Source: Comamonadaceae bacterium
GTDB lineage: Bacteria > Pseudomonadota > Gammaproteobacteria > Burkholderiales > Burkholderiaceae_C
Direction: 5' to 3'
Length of the DNA: 36,054 bases
NCBI GenBank assembly: GCA_947451205.1
Contig: CANFZL010000004.1
Span: forward strand, 1 to 36,054
The notes beneath the pieces are model-generated. The model did not search any database and was not told the origin of the DNA. It was given only the letters and a program-made list of their open reading frames with translations. The position numbers and the translations under genes were made by a program. The stretch's first letter is position 1, and every line of letters begins with the position of its first letter. Shown here in pieces: positions 1 to 9,907 of the stretch.

Positions 1-779
1 CCACCTTCGTAGACAGCGCGCAGCTTGGCCAGCACCTCGACGGGCGAGATGCGGGCATGCGTGTCGTGAGTAACCTCAGTGATTTTTCCTTGCAGCTTGA
101 TACCGCGTGATGTGTAACCTGTCAGCTCGAACTTTTCGGTGGTCACCGGGACGATCTCACCCGCATGAAAACCGGCTTGCTGCGCGGCCACCGCCTTGGC
201 AAACGAGGCCGAGGAAAATTCGTCGACCTGCTCACGCGTGATGCTGTATTTTTTAGCCAGGTTCTCTGCCGTCTGGATCATGTTAATGCCGGCCGCCGGG
301 TCTTTCAGGGCCTCCCACATGTAGTCTTTGAAGTCGACCGGTGCGCCCAGCTTGAAGCCCGTGCGGTGACTGAAAGCGGCTATCGGGTTGCGCGTCATGC
401 TTTCGGTGCCAACCACCAGTGCGGCCTCACACGCGCCGCTTTGAATGCTCTCGCCGGCTTGGCGAAACAACTCAAACCCGGTGCCGCAAATGCGCTGCGC
501 CATCAGGGCGGGTACCTCGACGGGCACGCCCGCGTACAGCCCAATATGACGCGGCAAAAAGAATTGGTCAAAGTCGCCCGGGGCCATGTTGCCGGCAATC
601 ACTGTACCGATGTGCTCGCCGGGAACGCCACTGCGCGCCAGCACGGCACGCGCCACTTTGATGCCGAGATCGGTCGGCGAAATATGGCCCAGTGCGCCGC
701 AGTAGTCGACCATCGGCGTGCGCACGCCGTCGAGCATCCAAACGTCGTCGAAGTGGGAGAAAAAACCTTTGCTTGCCAT
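1..779 (-). CDS. Thiolase / acetyl-CoA acetyltransferase family protein (partial, C-terminus beyond left edge)
   Basis: Manual translation of the minus strand from ATG at 779: MASKGFFSHFDDVWMLDGVRTPMVDYCGALGHISPTDLGIKVARAVLARSG...ALMAQRICGTGFELFRQAGESIQSGACEAALVVGTESMTRNP, with thiolase-type active-site Cys region (RICGTG) and GTESM motif; open to window edge. Not in ORF track because it has no stop in the window. Confidence 0.88.
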   Translation of the reverse strand, partial: MASKGFFSHFDDVWMLDGVRTPMVDYCGALGHISPTDLGIKVARAVLARSGVPGEHIGTVIAGNMAPGDFDQFFLPRHIGLYAGVPVEVPALMAQRICGTGFELFRQAGESIQSGACEAALVVGTESMTRNPIAAFSHRTGFKLGAPVDFKDYMWEALKDPAAGINMIQTAENLAKKYSITREQVDEFSSASFAKAVAAQQAGFHAGEIVPVTTEKFELTGYTSRGIKLQGKITEVTHDTHARISPVEVLAKLRAVYEG

Positions 780-793
780 GGTGTTTTGGACTT

Positions 794-2659
794 TCAAGCC
801 GTGATGGGTTTCAGAATGCAGTGCAGCTTGTCGGCATGCAGCGCGTCCACCGTTTCTGCGCGGTGCATCAGCACGGCGCGCTGGTTGATCGAGCCCTTGT
901 CCGTGACTTCGCTGCGGTCGATGGTCGGTGGCTCAGCCAACAGACACATGCGGGCGATGCGACTGGCACTGCCGGTGGCGCCTAAAGCCAGCTGATTGAT
1001 GATTTTTTGAAACTGCGCGTTGACGGGCGCACTGGCCAGCACATCGGCCATCGGCACCGAGGCATCCAAACCGCTCAAGGCCCGCACCGCCTGCGTCGGG
1101 AAGACCATCGCACCGACCTCCTTGAGGTTGATACCGGTCAACACGACGTCCTGAATATAGGGCGCGCCCGCCGCAATGATCTTGGCGCGCAGCGGACCCA
1201 CGCTGACAAATGTGCCCGTGGCCAACTTGAAGTCTTCGGCAATACGGCCATCGAACTTCAGACCCTGATGAACGTCGGTTTCATCGATCCACTTGACCGC
1301 ATCACCTGAGCAAAAAAAGCCTTCGTCGTCGAAATGCGCGGCGGTTTCTTCGGGTGCTCGCCAGTAACCGGGTGTGATGTTGGGACCACGGTAACGCACT
1401 TCTGTCTTGCCATCCATGTCGACCAGTTTGAGCGTCATGCCCGGTGTCGGCACACCCAAATCGCCCGCTTTGACATTCGGGTTGGTGACAAAAATCGCAA
1501 ACGGACCGGACTCCGTCATGCCCAAACCAGTGGACATCACGATCCGCTCGCCGATTTCTTTTTCTTGGGCCGCATACAAGCCATCCCAGATCGGCTGGGC
1601 CAGCGCGGCCCCCGAATAAAAGAACATCTTCACGCGTGACAAAAGTTTGCTGCGCAGTGCGGCATCGGTCTTCATGGCGTTGGCGATGGCCTCAAAACCG
1701 GTCGGCACATTGAAGTACACCGTGGGTGCGATGTCACGCAAGTTGCGCAGCGTCTCGGCCATCAAGGCGGGTGTTGGCTTGCCGTCATCGATGTACAGCG
1801 TGCCGCCGTTGTAGATCACCATGCCGACATTGTGATTGCCGCCGAAGGTGTGGTTCCAGGGCAACCAGTCCACCAACACCAGTGGTTGTTCGGCCAGCAC
1901 GGGCATGCTTTGGATCATTTGCTGCTGGTTGGCGCACCACATGCGCTGGGTGTTGATCACCGCCTTCGGCATCTTGGTGGAGCCGCTGGTGAACAGGAAC
2001 TTGGTGATCGTGTCGGGGCCTGTGGCCGCCATGGCGGCATCCACGGCAGGCGTCGCCACGGTATCTAGCAATGTTTGAAATGCAGTGCTGGTGCGATCGC
2101 CCAAGTGACCCTGCGTGAGAATAACGTCTGTGTCAGCGCCAACGGTCGCTGTGATGGCTTTGGCGTAGCGCGCAGCATCCGCCGCAAACACCAAACCGGG
2201 GGTGACGGTCTTCAGGACATGACGCAGTTTGTCGAAGTCCTGGCTGACCAAGGAATAAGGCGGTGAGGTCGGGACAAACGGGACGCCTGCGACCAAGCAG
2301 CCCAAAGACAGCAGCGCATGTTCCAAGTCATTTTCAGACAGAATCGCCACCGGCCGCTCAGCGTTCAAGCCCCTGTCTATCAAGGCCTGAGCGATGCTGC
2401 GTGCACTCGCCCACGCTTGCGCATAACTGATCTCTTGCCAGTCACCGCTGCCGCCGCCTGCCAACTTTTCGCGTCTAGCGATGAAGATTCGATCCGGCGT
2501 GGTCTCAGCCCAATGCTGCAGGCGATCAGTCATGCGTGTTGGGTAGTCGGCCAGCGCTTGGTCGGCGGCTAGGTAGTGCACGCCAGGCGCACCGTCTCGC
2601 AGCTTCACGCGGGTGACGCCAAAGGTCAGCGGGCGAAATTGAGGCGTTTGCATGGTCAT
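794..2659 (-). CDS. Feruloyl-CoA synthase-like AMP-dependent acyl-CoA ligase
   Basis: 621 aa ORF; AMP-binding motif FLFTSGSTKMPKAVINTQRM, GMTESGP, YRGPNITPGYW; overall length and N-terminus resemble feruloyl-CoA synthases; ATGA overlap with upstream crotonase. Confidence 0.85.
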   Translation of the reverse strand: MTMQTPQFRPLTFGVTRVKLRDGAPGVHYLAADQALADYPTRMTDRLQHWAETTPDRIFIARREKLAGGGSGDWQEISYAQAWASARSIAQALIDRGLNAERPVAILSENDLEHALLSLGCLVAGVPFVPTSPPYSLVSQDFDKLRHVLKTVTPGLVFAADAARYAKAITATVGADTDVILTQGHLGDRTSTAFQTLLDTVATPAVDAAMAATGPDTITKFLFTSGSTKMPKAVINTQRMWCANQQQMIQSMPVLAEQPLVLVDWLPWNHTFGGNHNVGMVIYNGGTLYIDDGKPTPALMAETLRNLRDIAPTVYFNVPTGFEAIANAMKTDAALRSKLLSRVKMFFYSGAALAQPIWDGLYAAQEKEIGERIVMSTGLGMTESGPFAIFVTNPNVKAGDLGVPTPGMTLKLVDMDGKTEVRYRGPNITPGYWRAPEETAAHFDDEGFFCSGDAVKWIDETDVHQGLKFDGRIAEDFKLATGTFVSVGPLRAKIIAAGAPYIQDVVLTGINLKEVGAMVFPTQAVRALSGLDASVPMADVLASAPVNAQFQKIINQLALGATGSASRIARMCLLAEPPTIDRSEVTDKGSINQRAVLMHRAETVDALHADKLHCILKPITA

Positions 2660-3441
2660 GACTCTTTTGTGACCTTGCCAGCGCGGCCTTCCAGAAAGGC
2701 GCGAACCCGCGCTTTGGCCTCTGGTGCACTTTGGGCAATCGCCGCCATCATGGCTTCCGTCATAAAACCTTGATCTGCCGGTTGTTCCGCAATGCGCGGC
2801 AGCACATGGGTCAGCGCGTAATTGGTCAGCGGCGCATTGGTCGCAATCCGCACGGCCAAGGCATACGCCTTGTCAAAAGCTGTTCCTTGCGGCACCAGGT
2901 ACTGGGCCAGACCGATGCGCTCACCGTCTTGTGCATTGAAGACTCGACCGGTCAACATCATGTCGGTCATGCGCGCCGTGCCGATCAGGCGCGGAATGCG
3001 CACCGAGCCACCGCCGCCCACAAAAATTCCGCGCGAGCCTTCGGGCAGTGCATAAAAAGTAGACTCATCGGCGACACGAATATGGCAAGCGCTGGCCAGT
3101 TCAAGACCACCACCAACCACAGCGCCGTGCAGGGCGGCAATGACGGGCACCGGACCGTACTGCACACGCTCCAGCGCGGCGTGCCACATGCGGGAGTGAT
3201 GCAAACCTTGGCCGGCATCGCGGTCTTGAAGTTCGCTCAAATCAAGGCCGGCACAAAAGTGTTCGCCCTCGCCATCAATGACGGCGGCGCGCACGCTGGA
3301 CGGCAATTTTTCAAAGATATCGCGCAGTGCCAGAATGAGGGCATCGTTTAAAGCGTTGCGCTTGGCGAGGCGGGTCAAGCGGATGACAGCGACTTCTTTT
3401 TGGTCCCCGCACAATTCGAATTGAATGTCTTTGCTGCTCAT
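2656..3441 (-). CDS. Enoyl-CoA hydratase/isomerase (crotonase) family protein
   Basis: 261 aa; crotonase oxyanion-hole motifs GEHFCAGLDLSEL and AALHGAVVGGGLELASACHIRVA. Confidence 0.88.
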   Translation of the reverse strand: MSSKDIQFELCGDQKEVAVIRLTRLAKRNALNDALILALRDIFEKLPSSVRAAVIDGEGEHFCAGLDLSELQDRDAGQGLHHSRMWHAALERVQYGPVPVIAALHGAVVGGGLELASACHIRVADESTFYALPEGSRGIFVGGGGSVRIPRLIGTARMTDMMLTGRVFNAQDGERIGLAQYLVPQGTAFDKAYALAVRIATNAPLTNYALTHVLPRIAEQPADQGFMTEAMMAAIAQSAPEAKARVRAFLEGRAGKVTKES

Positions 3442-3567
3442 GGTGTTGGTTCTTTCTGGGCTGAATTATGGTTATAAGATATAAGCAACTCAAGAGGTTT
3501 TTAGCCTCGTTTGATCAGTGTTTACCCTAGGCTGCCTGGCTTTTTTCACTCTTTATTTGAAACTTTT

Positions 3568-4431
3568 ATGGACCATCAGAACCTCATCGCGATTGACATT
3601 CACACCCACGCCGAAGTCAGTTGCTGGAACCCGTTTGACAACTATGGCGAGGAATTTGACCGTGCTGCGGACAAGTACTTCCGCAACAGTCGCCGCCCGA
3701 CGATTGCGGAAACCATCGCCTATTACCGCGAGCGAAAAATTGGACTGGTGATGTTCACGGTCGACGCTGAATCTCAGATGGGGCGTCAACGCATTCCGAA
3801 CGAAGAAATCGCCGAGGCGGCCAAGGCCAACGCCGACATGATGATCGCCTTCGCCAGCATTGACCCGCACAAAGGAAAGATGGGTGCGCGTGAGGCGCGG
3901 CGCTTGATTGAAGAGTTCGGCATCAAAGGCTTCAAGTTTCACCCTACCGTGCAGGGTTACCACCCGTACGACCGGATGGCCTGGCCGATTTATGAGGTGA
4001 TCAACGAGTACAAATTGCCCGCTATTTTTCACACCGGTCACAGCGGCATTGGCAGTGGCATGCGCTGCGGCGGCGGGCTTCGCTTGGAATACAGCAACCC
4101 AATGCACCTGGATGACGTTGCGATTGATTTTCCGGACATGCAAATCGTCATGGCCCACCCCAGTTTTCCGTGGCAAGACGAAGCGCTCAGCGTGGCTACT
4201 CATAAACCCAACGTTTGGATTGACCTGAGTGGATGGAGTCCCAAATACTTTCCTAAGCAGCTGGTGCAATACGCCAACACGCTTTTAAAGGACCGCATTC
4301 TTTTTGGCAGCGACTACCCGCTGATCACCCCCGATCGCTGGATGAAAGAGTTTCAAGAAGCCGGCTTCAAGCCCGAGGTGATGCCCGGGATTTTGAAAGA
4401 CAACGCGGTTCGGTTGTTGGGACTAGCTTGA
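3568..4431 (+). CDS. Amidohydrolase family metal-dependent hydrolase
   Basis: ORF 3511..4431, more likely start ATG at 3568 (MDHQNLIAIDIHTHAEVS); IDIHTH, KFHPTVQGYHP, IFHTGHSG, MAHPSFPW, LFGSDYPLITPDRW are amidohydrolase (PF04909-like) motifs. Confidence 0.85.
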   Translation: MDHQNLIAIDIHTHAEVSCWNPFDNYGEEFDRAADKYFRNSRRPTIAETIAYYRERKIGLVMFTVDAESQMGRQRIPNEEIAEAAKANADMMIAFASIDPHKGKMGAREARRLIEEFGIKGFKFHPTVQGYHPYDRMAWPIYEVINEYKLPAIFHTGHSGIGSGMRCGGGLRLEYSNPMHLDDVAIDFPDMQIVMAHPSFPWQDEALSVATHKPNVWIDLSGWSPKYFPKQLVQYANTLLKDRILFGSDYPLITPDRWMKEFQEAGFKPEVMPGILKDNAVRLLGLA

Positions 4432-4473
4432 GGAAATGAATTTCGATGACCGAGTGCCAACGAGGTACGCGCT

Positions 4474-5274
4474 CTAACCGAGCGTGTCGCGTCCCAAGCT
4501 TCGCGGAAATCCTGATACAAGCGCGGACAGCTCATGCCGTGTGTGAATGTTCAGGCTCGCAAACGCACGGTTCCGGTATGTTTTGACGGTGGACGGGGTC
4601 AAGCCAAGATCCGCGGCGATGCCGTCTTGCGTCCAACCTTTGAGCAATCGCTCGCAGACTTCTTTTTCACGACGGGGCAATTGATCTAACGGCGAGCACC
4701 CCGCAAAAGCTGGCGTCATCAGCACAACATGGCGCTGCACACAGGCCATGAGCAAAGACGCGACATGTCTAACGCCGTCAATTGCCGCGTCAGTGAAGGC
4801 CGGCTGAGCATTTTCTCGGTACAGATTGACCGCAAACAAACCATCATCGGGCGTTCTCGCCACAACTGAAAGCCGCTCCCGCAAATTGTGTTTTTCGTAT
4901 ATCTCCGCACGATGCGGGGCTGGAATTTCCTTCGCCACCCAGTGCACCAACGCCGTTCGACCACCCTCCGTGTAATCGCGGGCGGCGTGAAATGTTTCGT
5001 CATGTCGGTACAGCGAGTTCTTGTAAACCGCCCATGAATCCAGCGTTCCATCTGGAACGTCATAACTGCCATGACCATGCAAGCTCGGCGGTTTTTTTTC
5101 AAAAACGGTGTAAATGGACCACCAGCAAAGTGGCATCCAATGGTTCAGTTGAACCAGCCCTTCTCGGCCGAACGAGGCGCTGCCCATGGACGAAATCATC
5201 CCCGCCAAGGCGTTATTGGCATGCTCGTCGCCTGAATGTTGGCTCTTGCCAGATTCAACCGGTATCAGTTGCAT
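4474..5274 (-). CDS. LuxR-family transcriptional regulator
   Basis: 266 aa; C-terminal LuxR-type HTH: LPRREKEVCERLLKGWTQDGIAADLGLTPSTVKTYRNRAFASLNIHTRHELSALV. Confidence 0.85.
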   Translation of the reverse strand: MQLIPVESGKSQHSGDEHANNALAGMISSMGSASFGREGLVQLNHWMPLCWWSIYTVFEKKPPSLHGHGSYDVPDGTLDSWAVYKNSLYRHDETFHAARDYTEGGRTALVHWVAKEIPAPHRAEIYEKHNLRERLSVVARTPDDGLFAVNLYRENAQPAFTDAAIDGVRHVASLLMACVQRHVVLMTPAFAGCSPLDQLPRREKEVCERLLKGWTQDGIAADLGLTPSTVKTYRNRAFASLNIHTRHELSALVSGFPRSLGRDTLG

Positions 5275-5369
5275 GCGAGGCCTCCAGACCTAGGGTTTTC
5301 CCGTCCACCTCTCGGAGGACTGACTTTAATTTCGTCGAAGTTTACTATTGTTGAATGCTTGTTTTCCTC

Positions 5370-5385
5370 AAGTCTATTCAGACTT
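5370..5385. promoter_or_regulatory. Perfect inverted repeat AAGTCT-ATTC-AGACTT in the LuxR / acyl-CoA ligase divergent intergenic region; candidate operator
   Basis: Read directly: cAAGTCTattcAGACTTa at 5370..5385, 37 bp upstream of the ligase start. Confidence 0.4.
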
Positions 5386-5422
5386 AATGTCAGACAAATA
5401 GTTAATTTTCGACGCCTTCATC

Positions 5423-7279
5423 ATGCAAATTTCCTCAATTAGCAACGCTTGCGACATTCAAAAAATTGAGGCAAAACCCTATGCCGATTTCATGCCGTAC
5501 ACCAATGTGTACGCCGGCCTGAATGCTGCCGCAGACAAGTACGGTGCGCTGAAAGCACTGACTTTCATTACCACTGCGGAGACAACGCAACCAGCCGAGA
5601 GTTGGACGTATTCAGAATTTATTGCGGACCTTCGACGAGTCGCCAACTTATTTACTGACTTGGCGAAAGGTGCTGAGCCGCGCATCGCCATGCTGCTGCC
5701 AGCCATTCCGGAGGCCTATTTCACTTTATTTGGCGGGGAGACTGCCGGGGTCGTATGCCCGATCAACTATCTCCTAGACGCAGAGCACATCGCTGATTTG
5801 GTGAACGCTTCGGGGGCAACTATTTTGGTGGCCTTGGGCCCCAACCCTGAACTGGATATTTGGGCTCGCGTCACAGAACTTCAAAACCGATGCCCCGACC
5901 TTCAACACATCCTCGCAGTCGGCGGTGCCCCCGGTGCACTCAACTTCAATGTCGAATTAAAAAAGATGGACGGCTCGACTTTAGAGCGCGATCGCCGCCT
6001 CCATGAACAGTCAGTTGCAGCTCTGTTCCACACAGGTGGGACCACGGGTAAGCCCAAACTAGCACAGCACACCCACGGCAACCAACTTCACGCAGCCTGG
6101 GGTGCCGCGAACATGTATGTAACGCAACCTGGCGATGTCGTCCTCAACGGCTTTCCACTTTTTCACGTCGCCGGATCGTTTGTTTACGGGCTCTCAACGC
6201 TGCTCGCTGGTGGTGAAGTACTGTTGCCAACATTGTTGGGAATGAGGAACAAAGGCTTTGTAGAGCGCTACTGGGATTTTGTTGAAAAGCATGGCGCCAC
6301 CATCCTCGCCGCTGTTCCCACTGTCATGACCGCCTTGATCAACGTTCCAACGGGGTCTGCTGACATTCAAACCGTCAGAGCCCTTTTCACAGGCGGTTCC
6401 CCGTTGCCGAGCGAGCTGGCGGCTAATTTTGAACGGAAATTTGGCATTCCAGTTCGAAATATTTTGGGTATGACGGAGTGTGCCGGCGTTATCGCTATTG
6501 AGCCCATGAATTCCGAACGAATACCTGGCTCATGTGGCCTAGCTTTGCCCTTCACCCGCGTCTTCACCATCAACGACGCCGGCAAAGAACTTGCACCAGG
6601 GGAAACGGGCATTCTCTGCATCAAAGGCCCGAATGTAGGGCCCGGCTACACAGAGTCCGAACGCAACCCTGGCACGTTCACGGCGGATGGAGAGTTGATC
6701 ACCGGTGACATTGGCCACATCAACCCTGAAGGCAGAATTTTTATCACGGGAAGAGCCAAAGATCTCATCATCCGAAGTAGCCACAACATCGACCCGCAAG
6801 TCATCGAAAATGCGCTGCTCAGCCATCCAGATGTCTTGATGGCTTCGGCAGTAGGCGCTCCAGACGAATATGCAGGAGAAATTCCTGTGGCATTTGTGAC
6901 ATTGAAACCTGGCTCAACATTAACTGAAGCTGAACTCTCTGAATTCGCCAACAAACGGATACCCGAGAGACCTGCCTATCCGAAAAGAATCGATTTTTTA
7001 GACGCCATTCCCATGACAGTGATTGGAAAAATTTATAAACCGGCGCTCAAAATCATGGCCATCGAGCGCGTTATCAACAATCGGCTTGAAGTGTCTGGCT
7101 TGTCTTCAAAGATAACGCTGAAAGTCACTGAAGAGGCCTCTAAAGTGACCCTGTATTTCATTCTTCAGGCGACTGATGACGACGCTACCCTGACCGACTC
7201 GGTTAAACATCTGATGAGCAACTTCCCAATGCATTACAAAATTGGCAACATCAGTCAATCCGGGCTTGACATCACATGA
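5423..7279 (+). CDS. AMP-dependent acyl-CoA synthetase/ligase
   Basis: 618 aa; LFHTGGTTGKPKLAQHTHGNQ, NILGMTECAGV, GDIGHINPEGRIFITGRAKDLIIRSSHNIDP, catalytic-Lys region VIGKIYKPALK followed by an about 80-aa tail. Confidence 0.9.
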   Translation: MQISSISNACDIQKIEAKPYADFMPYTNVYAGLNAAADKYGALKALTFITTAETTQPAESWTYSEFIADLRRVANLFTDLAKGAEPRIAMLLPAIPEAYFTLFGGETAGVVCPINYLLDAEHIADLVNASGATILVALGPNPELDIWARVTELQNRCPDLQHILAVGGAPGALNFNVELKKMDGSTLERDRRLHEQSVAALFHTGGTTGKPKLAQHTHGNQLHAAWGAANMYVTQPGDVVLNGFPLFHVAGSFVYGLSTLLAGGEVLLPTLLGMRNKGFVERYWDFVEKHGATILAAVPTVMTALINVPTGSADIQTVRALFTGGSPLPSELAANFERKFGIPVRNILGMTECAGVIAIEPMNSERIPGSCGLALPFTRVFTINDAGKELAPGETGILCIKGPNVGPGYTESERNPGTFTADGELITGDIGHINPEGRIFITGRAKDLIIRSSHNIDPQVIENALLSHPDVLMASAVGAPDEYAGEIPVAFVTLKPGSTLTEAELSEFANKRIPERPAYPKRIDFLDAIPMTVIGKIYKPALKIMAIERVINNRLEVSGLSSKITLKVTEEASKVTLYFILQATDDDATLTDSVKHLMSNFPMHYKIGNISQSGLDIT

Positions 7280-8082
7280 GCACGCTTATTTATGACAAGA
7301 AGGATGCCATCGCCACGGTGACCTTCAATCGTCCTCAATCCCGCAATGCCTTGACGCCCGAAATGCTTTGTCGCTTTGCAGAAGCGCTGCTTGACTTCAA
7401 GCATGACGATCAGCTGCGGGTGATGATTTTGACGGGCGCTGGCGACCAAGCATTCTGCGCAGGCGGTGATCTGGGCAGCACGCTTCCATTAATGACCGGC
7501 GCCAGACCCGCCATGGATCAGTGGGACAAACGTCTACTGGAAGACCCTTTTGTCTTGGCGGCATCGTCCTTGCGAGAGTTTGAGCTTCATAAACCCATCA
7601 TTGCAGCCATTAACGGCGCATGCTTTGCGGCCGGTTTCGAAATGATGTTGGGCACAGACATCAGAATTGCTGCGCATCACGCCACCTTTGCCCTGCCCGA
7701 AGTCAAGCGAGCTCTCATTCCATTTGCCGGCTCAATCGTCCGACTTCCTAGGCAAATAGCCTATTGCCAGGCCATGGAATTACTGCTGACTGGCGATTCA
7801 GTGACCGCTGAAAAGGCAGTGAGCATGGGCTTAGTTAATTACGCGGTGCCTGCAGCCGAAGTCATGGCCAAAGCCTTGGAGATCGCACAGCGTATCGCCA
7901 TGAATGGGCCTCTTGCTGTGCAGCGCGTCAAGCAGACGGCCATCCAAGCAAGCGGATTGCCTCTGTCTGCAGGCTATCTGCTCGAGGATGAAAGCAAACA
8001 ACTTGTTTTAGCCAGCGACGACGCAAAAGAAGGTCCGCGGGCCTTCATGGAAAAGCGCTCACCCCTTTACTCAGGTCAGTAA
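7276..8082 (+). CDS. Enoyl-CoA hydratase/isomerase (crotonase) family protein
   Basis: 268 aa; GDQAFCAGGDLGS and AAINGACFAAGFEMMLGTDIRIA; start overlaps stop of the ligase (ATGA). Confidence 0.88.
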   Translation: MSTLIYDKKDAIATVTFNRPQSRNALTPEMLCRFAEALLDFKHDDQLRVMILTGAGDQAFCAGGDLGSTLPLMTGARPAMDQWDKRLLEDPFVLAASSLREFELHKPIIAAINGACFAAGFEMMLGTDIRIAAHHATFALPEVKRALIPFAGSIVRLPRQIAYCQAMELLLTGDSVTAEKAVSMGLVNYAVPAAEVMAKALEIAQRIAMNGPLAVQRVKQTAIQASGLPLSAGYLLEDESKQLVLASDDAKEGPRAFMEKRSPLYSGQ

Positions 8083-8105
8083 TTTTTAAACACACGGAGA
8101 CACAA

Positions 8106-9086
8106 ATGACATCACGCAGAGCGTTCAGCATACTCACGGCCATCATCCTTTTAGCCGGCATAGGGTCAACTCCTGGTTGGGCCCAAAACTACCCTGACAA
8201 ACCCGTCAAATTGATTGTCGGATTCGCCCCCGGAACGGGCCCAGACGTGTTGGCCCGAACCTTGAGTATCAAACTCGGTGAAAAGCTCAAACAGCCCGTT
8301 TTGGTCGACAACAAGTCTGGTGCAGGCGGACAAATTGCAGCCCTGTCGATCGCCAAAGCGATGCCTGATGGCTATAACTTATTGATTGCTGATGTCAGCG
8401 CCATCAGCATTGCGCCGTCCGCGTTTACAAAACTCCAATACGATCCGGCCAAAGAATTGGTGGCTATCTCTGAAGTGGCCCGGACCGATTTTATTTTGGT
8501 GGTACCGGCCAACTCACCCTTTAAAACTGTCGCAGATTTTGTCAAGGCAGCCAAAACCAATCCAGGCAAAGTTAATTTCGGCACTTTTGGCGCGGGAACA
8601 CCGGGCCACTTTGGGGCCGAAGTTTTTGCAGAGATCGCCGGCTTCAAAGTGGAACCGATCCATTACCGCGCTACCGGCGACGCGGTCACAGCCATTGTGA
8701 CTGGCGACGTTCAAGGTGCTTTTGTATCTGTTGCTTTGGGCATGGCACAAATCAAGGGCGGCAAGATGCGCGGCTTAGCAACCACTGCTCCGAAACGCTC
8801 GGCACTGGTTCCAGATGTGCCGACTTTCATTGAGGCAGGGTTTCCAAAAGCTGATTTTTCTGCTTGGTTCGCCGTCTTTGTCCCAGCCGGCACACCACCC
8901 AACATCATTGCAACACTGAATGCACAAGTTGTCGGCGCCATCCAATCACCTGACGTCAAACAAAAACTTGAAGAAGCTGGTTTCAGTGTGTCGGGGACTT
9001 CTGTTGCCGAGGTTAAAAACATGATCGCCGCTGAAAATATTCGCTGGGATCGTGTGGTCAAAGCCAGCGGTTTCAAAGTTGATTAA
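8106..9086 (+). CDS. Tripartite tricarboxylate transporter (Bug/TctC) family substrate-binding protein
   Basis: 326 aa; signal peptide, YPDKPVKLIVGFAPGTGPDVLARTLS, LVDNKSGAGGQIAA, LVPDVPTFIEAGFP typical of Bug proteins. Confidence 0.92.
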   Translation: MTSRRAFSILTAIILLAGIGSTPGWAQNYPDKPVKLIVGFAPGTGPDVLARTLSIKLGEKLKQPVLVDNKSGAGGQIAALSIAKAMPDGYNLLIADVSAISIAPSAFTKLQYDPAKELVAISEVARTDFILVVPANSPFKTVADFVKAAKTNPGKVNFGTFGAGTPGHFGAEVFAEIAGFKVEPIHYRATGDAVTAIVTGDVQGAFVSVALGMAQIKGGKMRGLATTAPKRSALVPDVPTFIEAGFPKADFSAWFAVFVPAGTPPNIIATLNAQVVGAIQSPDVKQKLEEAGFSVSGTSVAEVKNMIAAENIRWDRVVKASGFKVD

Positions 9087-9109
9087 CCTCATTTCCCCCG
9101 ATAAGTACC

Positions 9110-9850
9110 ATGCGTTTACTTGACAAAGTTTGCATCATCACCGGATCCGCCAACGGCATTGGATTGGCATCGGCTAGGAAGTTTTCATCGGAGGGCGCTG
9201 TTTCAATTGTCTGCGACCGAGATAAAGAACTGGCTGAAAATGCTGCCGTCAGCATCCGCGCTGAAGGCGGACGCGCCTACAGCTATTTTGTAGACGTCAC
9301 TGATCGCCAAACAGTCGAGGCAATGGTCTACGACGTTCAAACCCGTTTACATCGGATTGACACCTTGGTGAACAACGCCGGTATCACAAAGGACGCTAGG
9401 CTCATCAATATGACGGAAGAAGATTGGGATGCCGTTATCAACGTCAACCTCAAAGGTGCTTTCCACTGCACGCAAGTGGTCGCCAAGCACATGCTTGCCC
9501 GCGGAACAGGCTCGATCATCAACACCTCCAGCATCACCGGTGTTTATGGAAATTTCGGTCAGGGCAACTACGCTGCGACGAAAGCTGGCGTGATAGGACT
9601 TACGAAAACATGGGCCCGAGAGCTGGGATCTAAAGGCATCCGCGTGAACGCGGTTGTCCCTGGATCCATTGCGACACATATCTTAGACACCGTGCCGCCT
9701 GAACAGCTCGATAAGATCAAAAATGGTTGCTGGTTAAAAAGGATTGGGCAGCCCGAAGAGGTTGCCAACGTGTATGCTTTCCTCGCCAGTGACGAAGCCA
9801 GTTATGTCAACGGCGCGACGATTGAAGTGAGCGGCGGCGTCTCACTTTAA
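9110..9850 (+). CDS. SDR family oxidoreductase (3-oxoacyl-ACP reductase-like)
   Basis: 246 aa; TGSANGIG, NNAG, YAATKAGV, NAVVPGSI, YVNGATIEVSGGVSL. Confidence 0.92.
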   Translation: MRLLDKVCIITGSANGIGLASARKFSSEGAVSIVCDRDKELAENAAVSIRAEGGRAYSYFVDVTDRQTVEAMVYDVQTRLHRIDTLVNNAGITKDARLINMTEEDWDAVINVNLKGAFHCTQVVAKHMLARGTGSIINTSSITGVYGNFGQGNYAATKAGVIGLTKTWARELGSKGIRVNAVVPGSIATHILDTVPPEQLDKIKNGCWLKRIGQPEEVANVYAFLASDEASYVNGATIEVSGGVSL

Positions 9851-9907
9851 TTTCTTCACTGCAGACGGCGCAAAATCAATTTCGTTTATACGCATGACTA
9901 ACCCGCC

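Noticed and set aside
165-995. 276-aa plus-strand ORF and nearby 419..661, 692..985
   Set aside because: Antisense to the thiolase and feruloyl-CoA synthase genes; Arg/His/Ala-rich low-information translation typical of shadow ORFs in GC-rich DNA.
3553-4269. 238-aa minus-strand ORF
   Set aside because: Fully antisense to the well-supported amidohydrolase; no family motifs.
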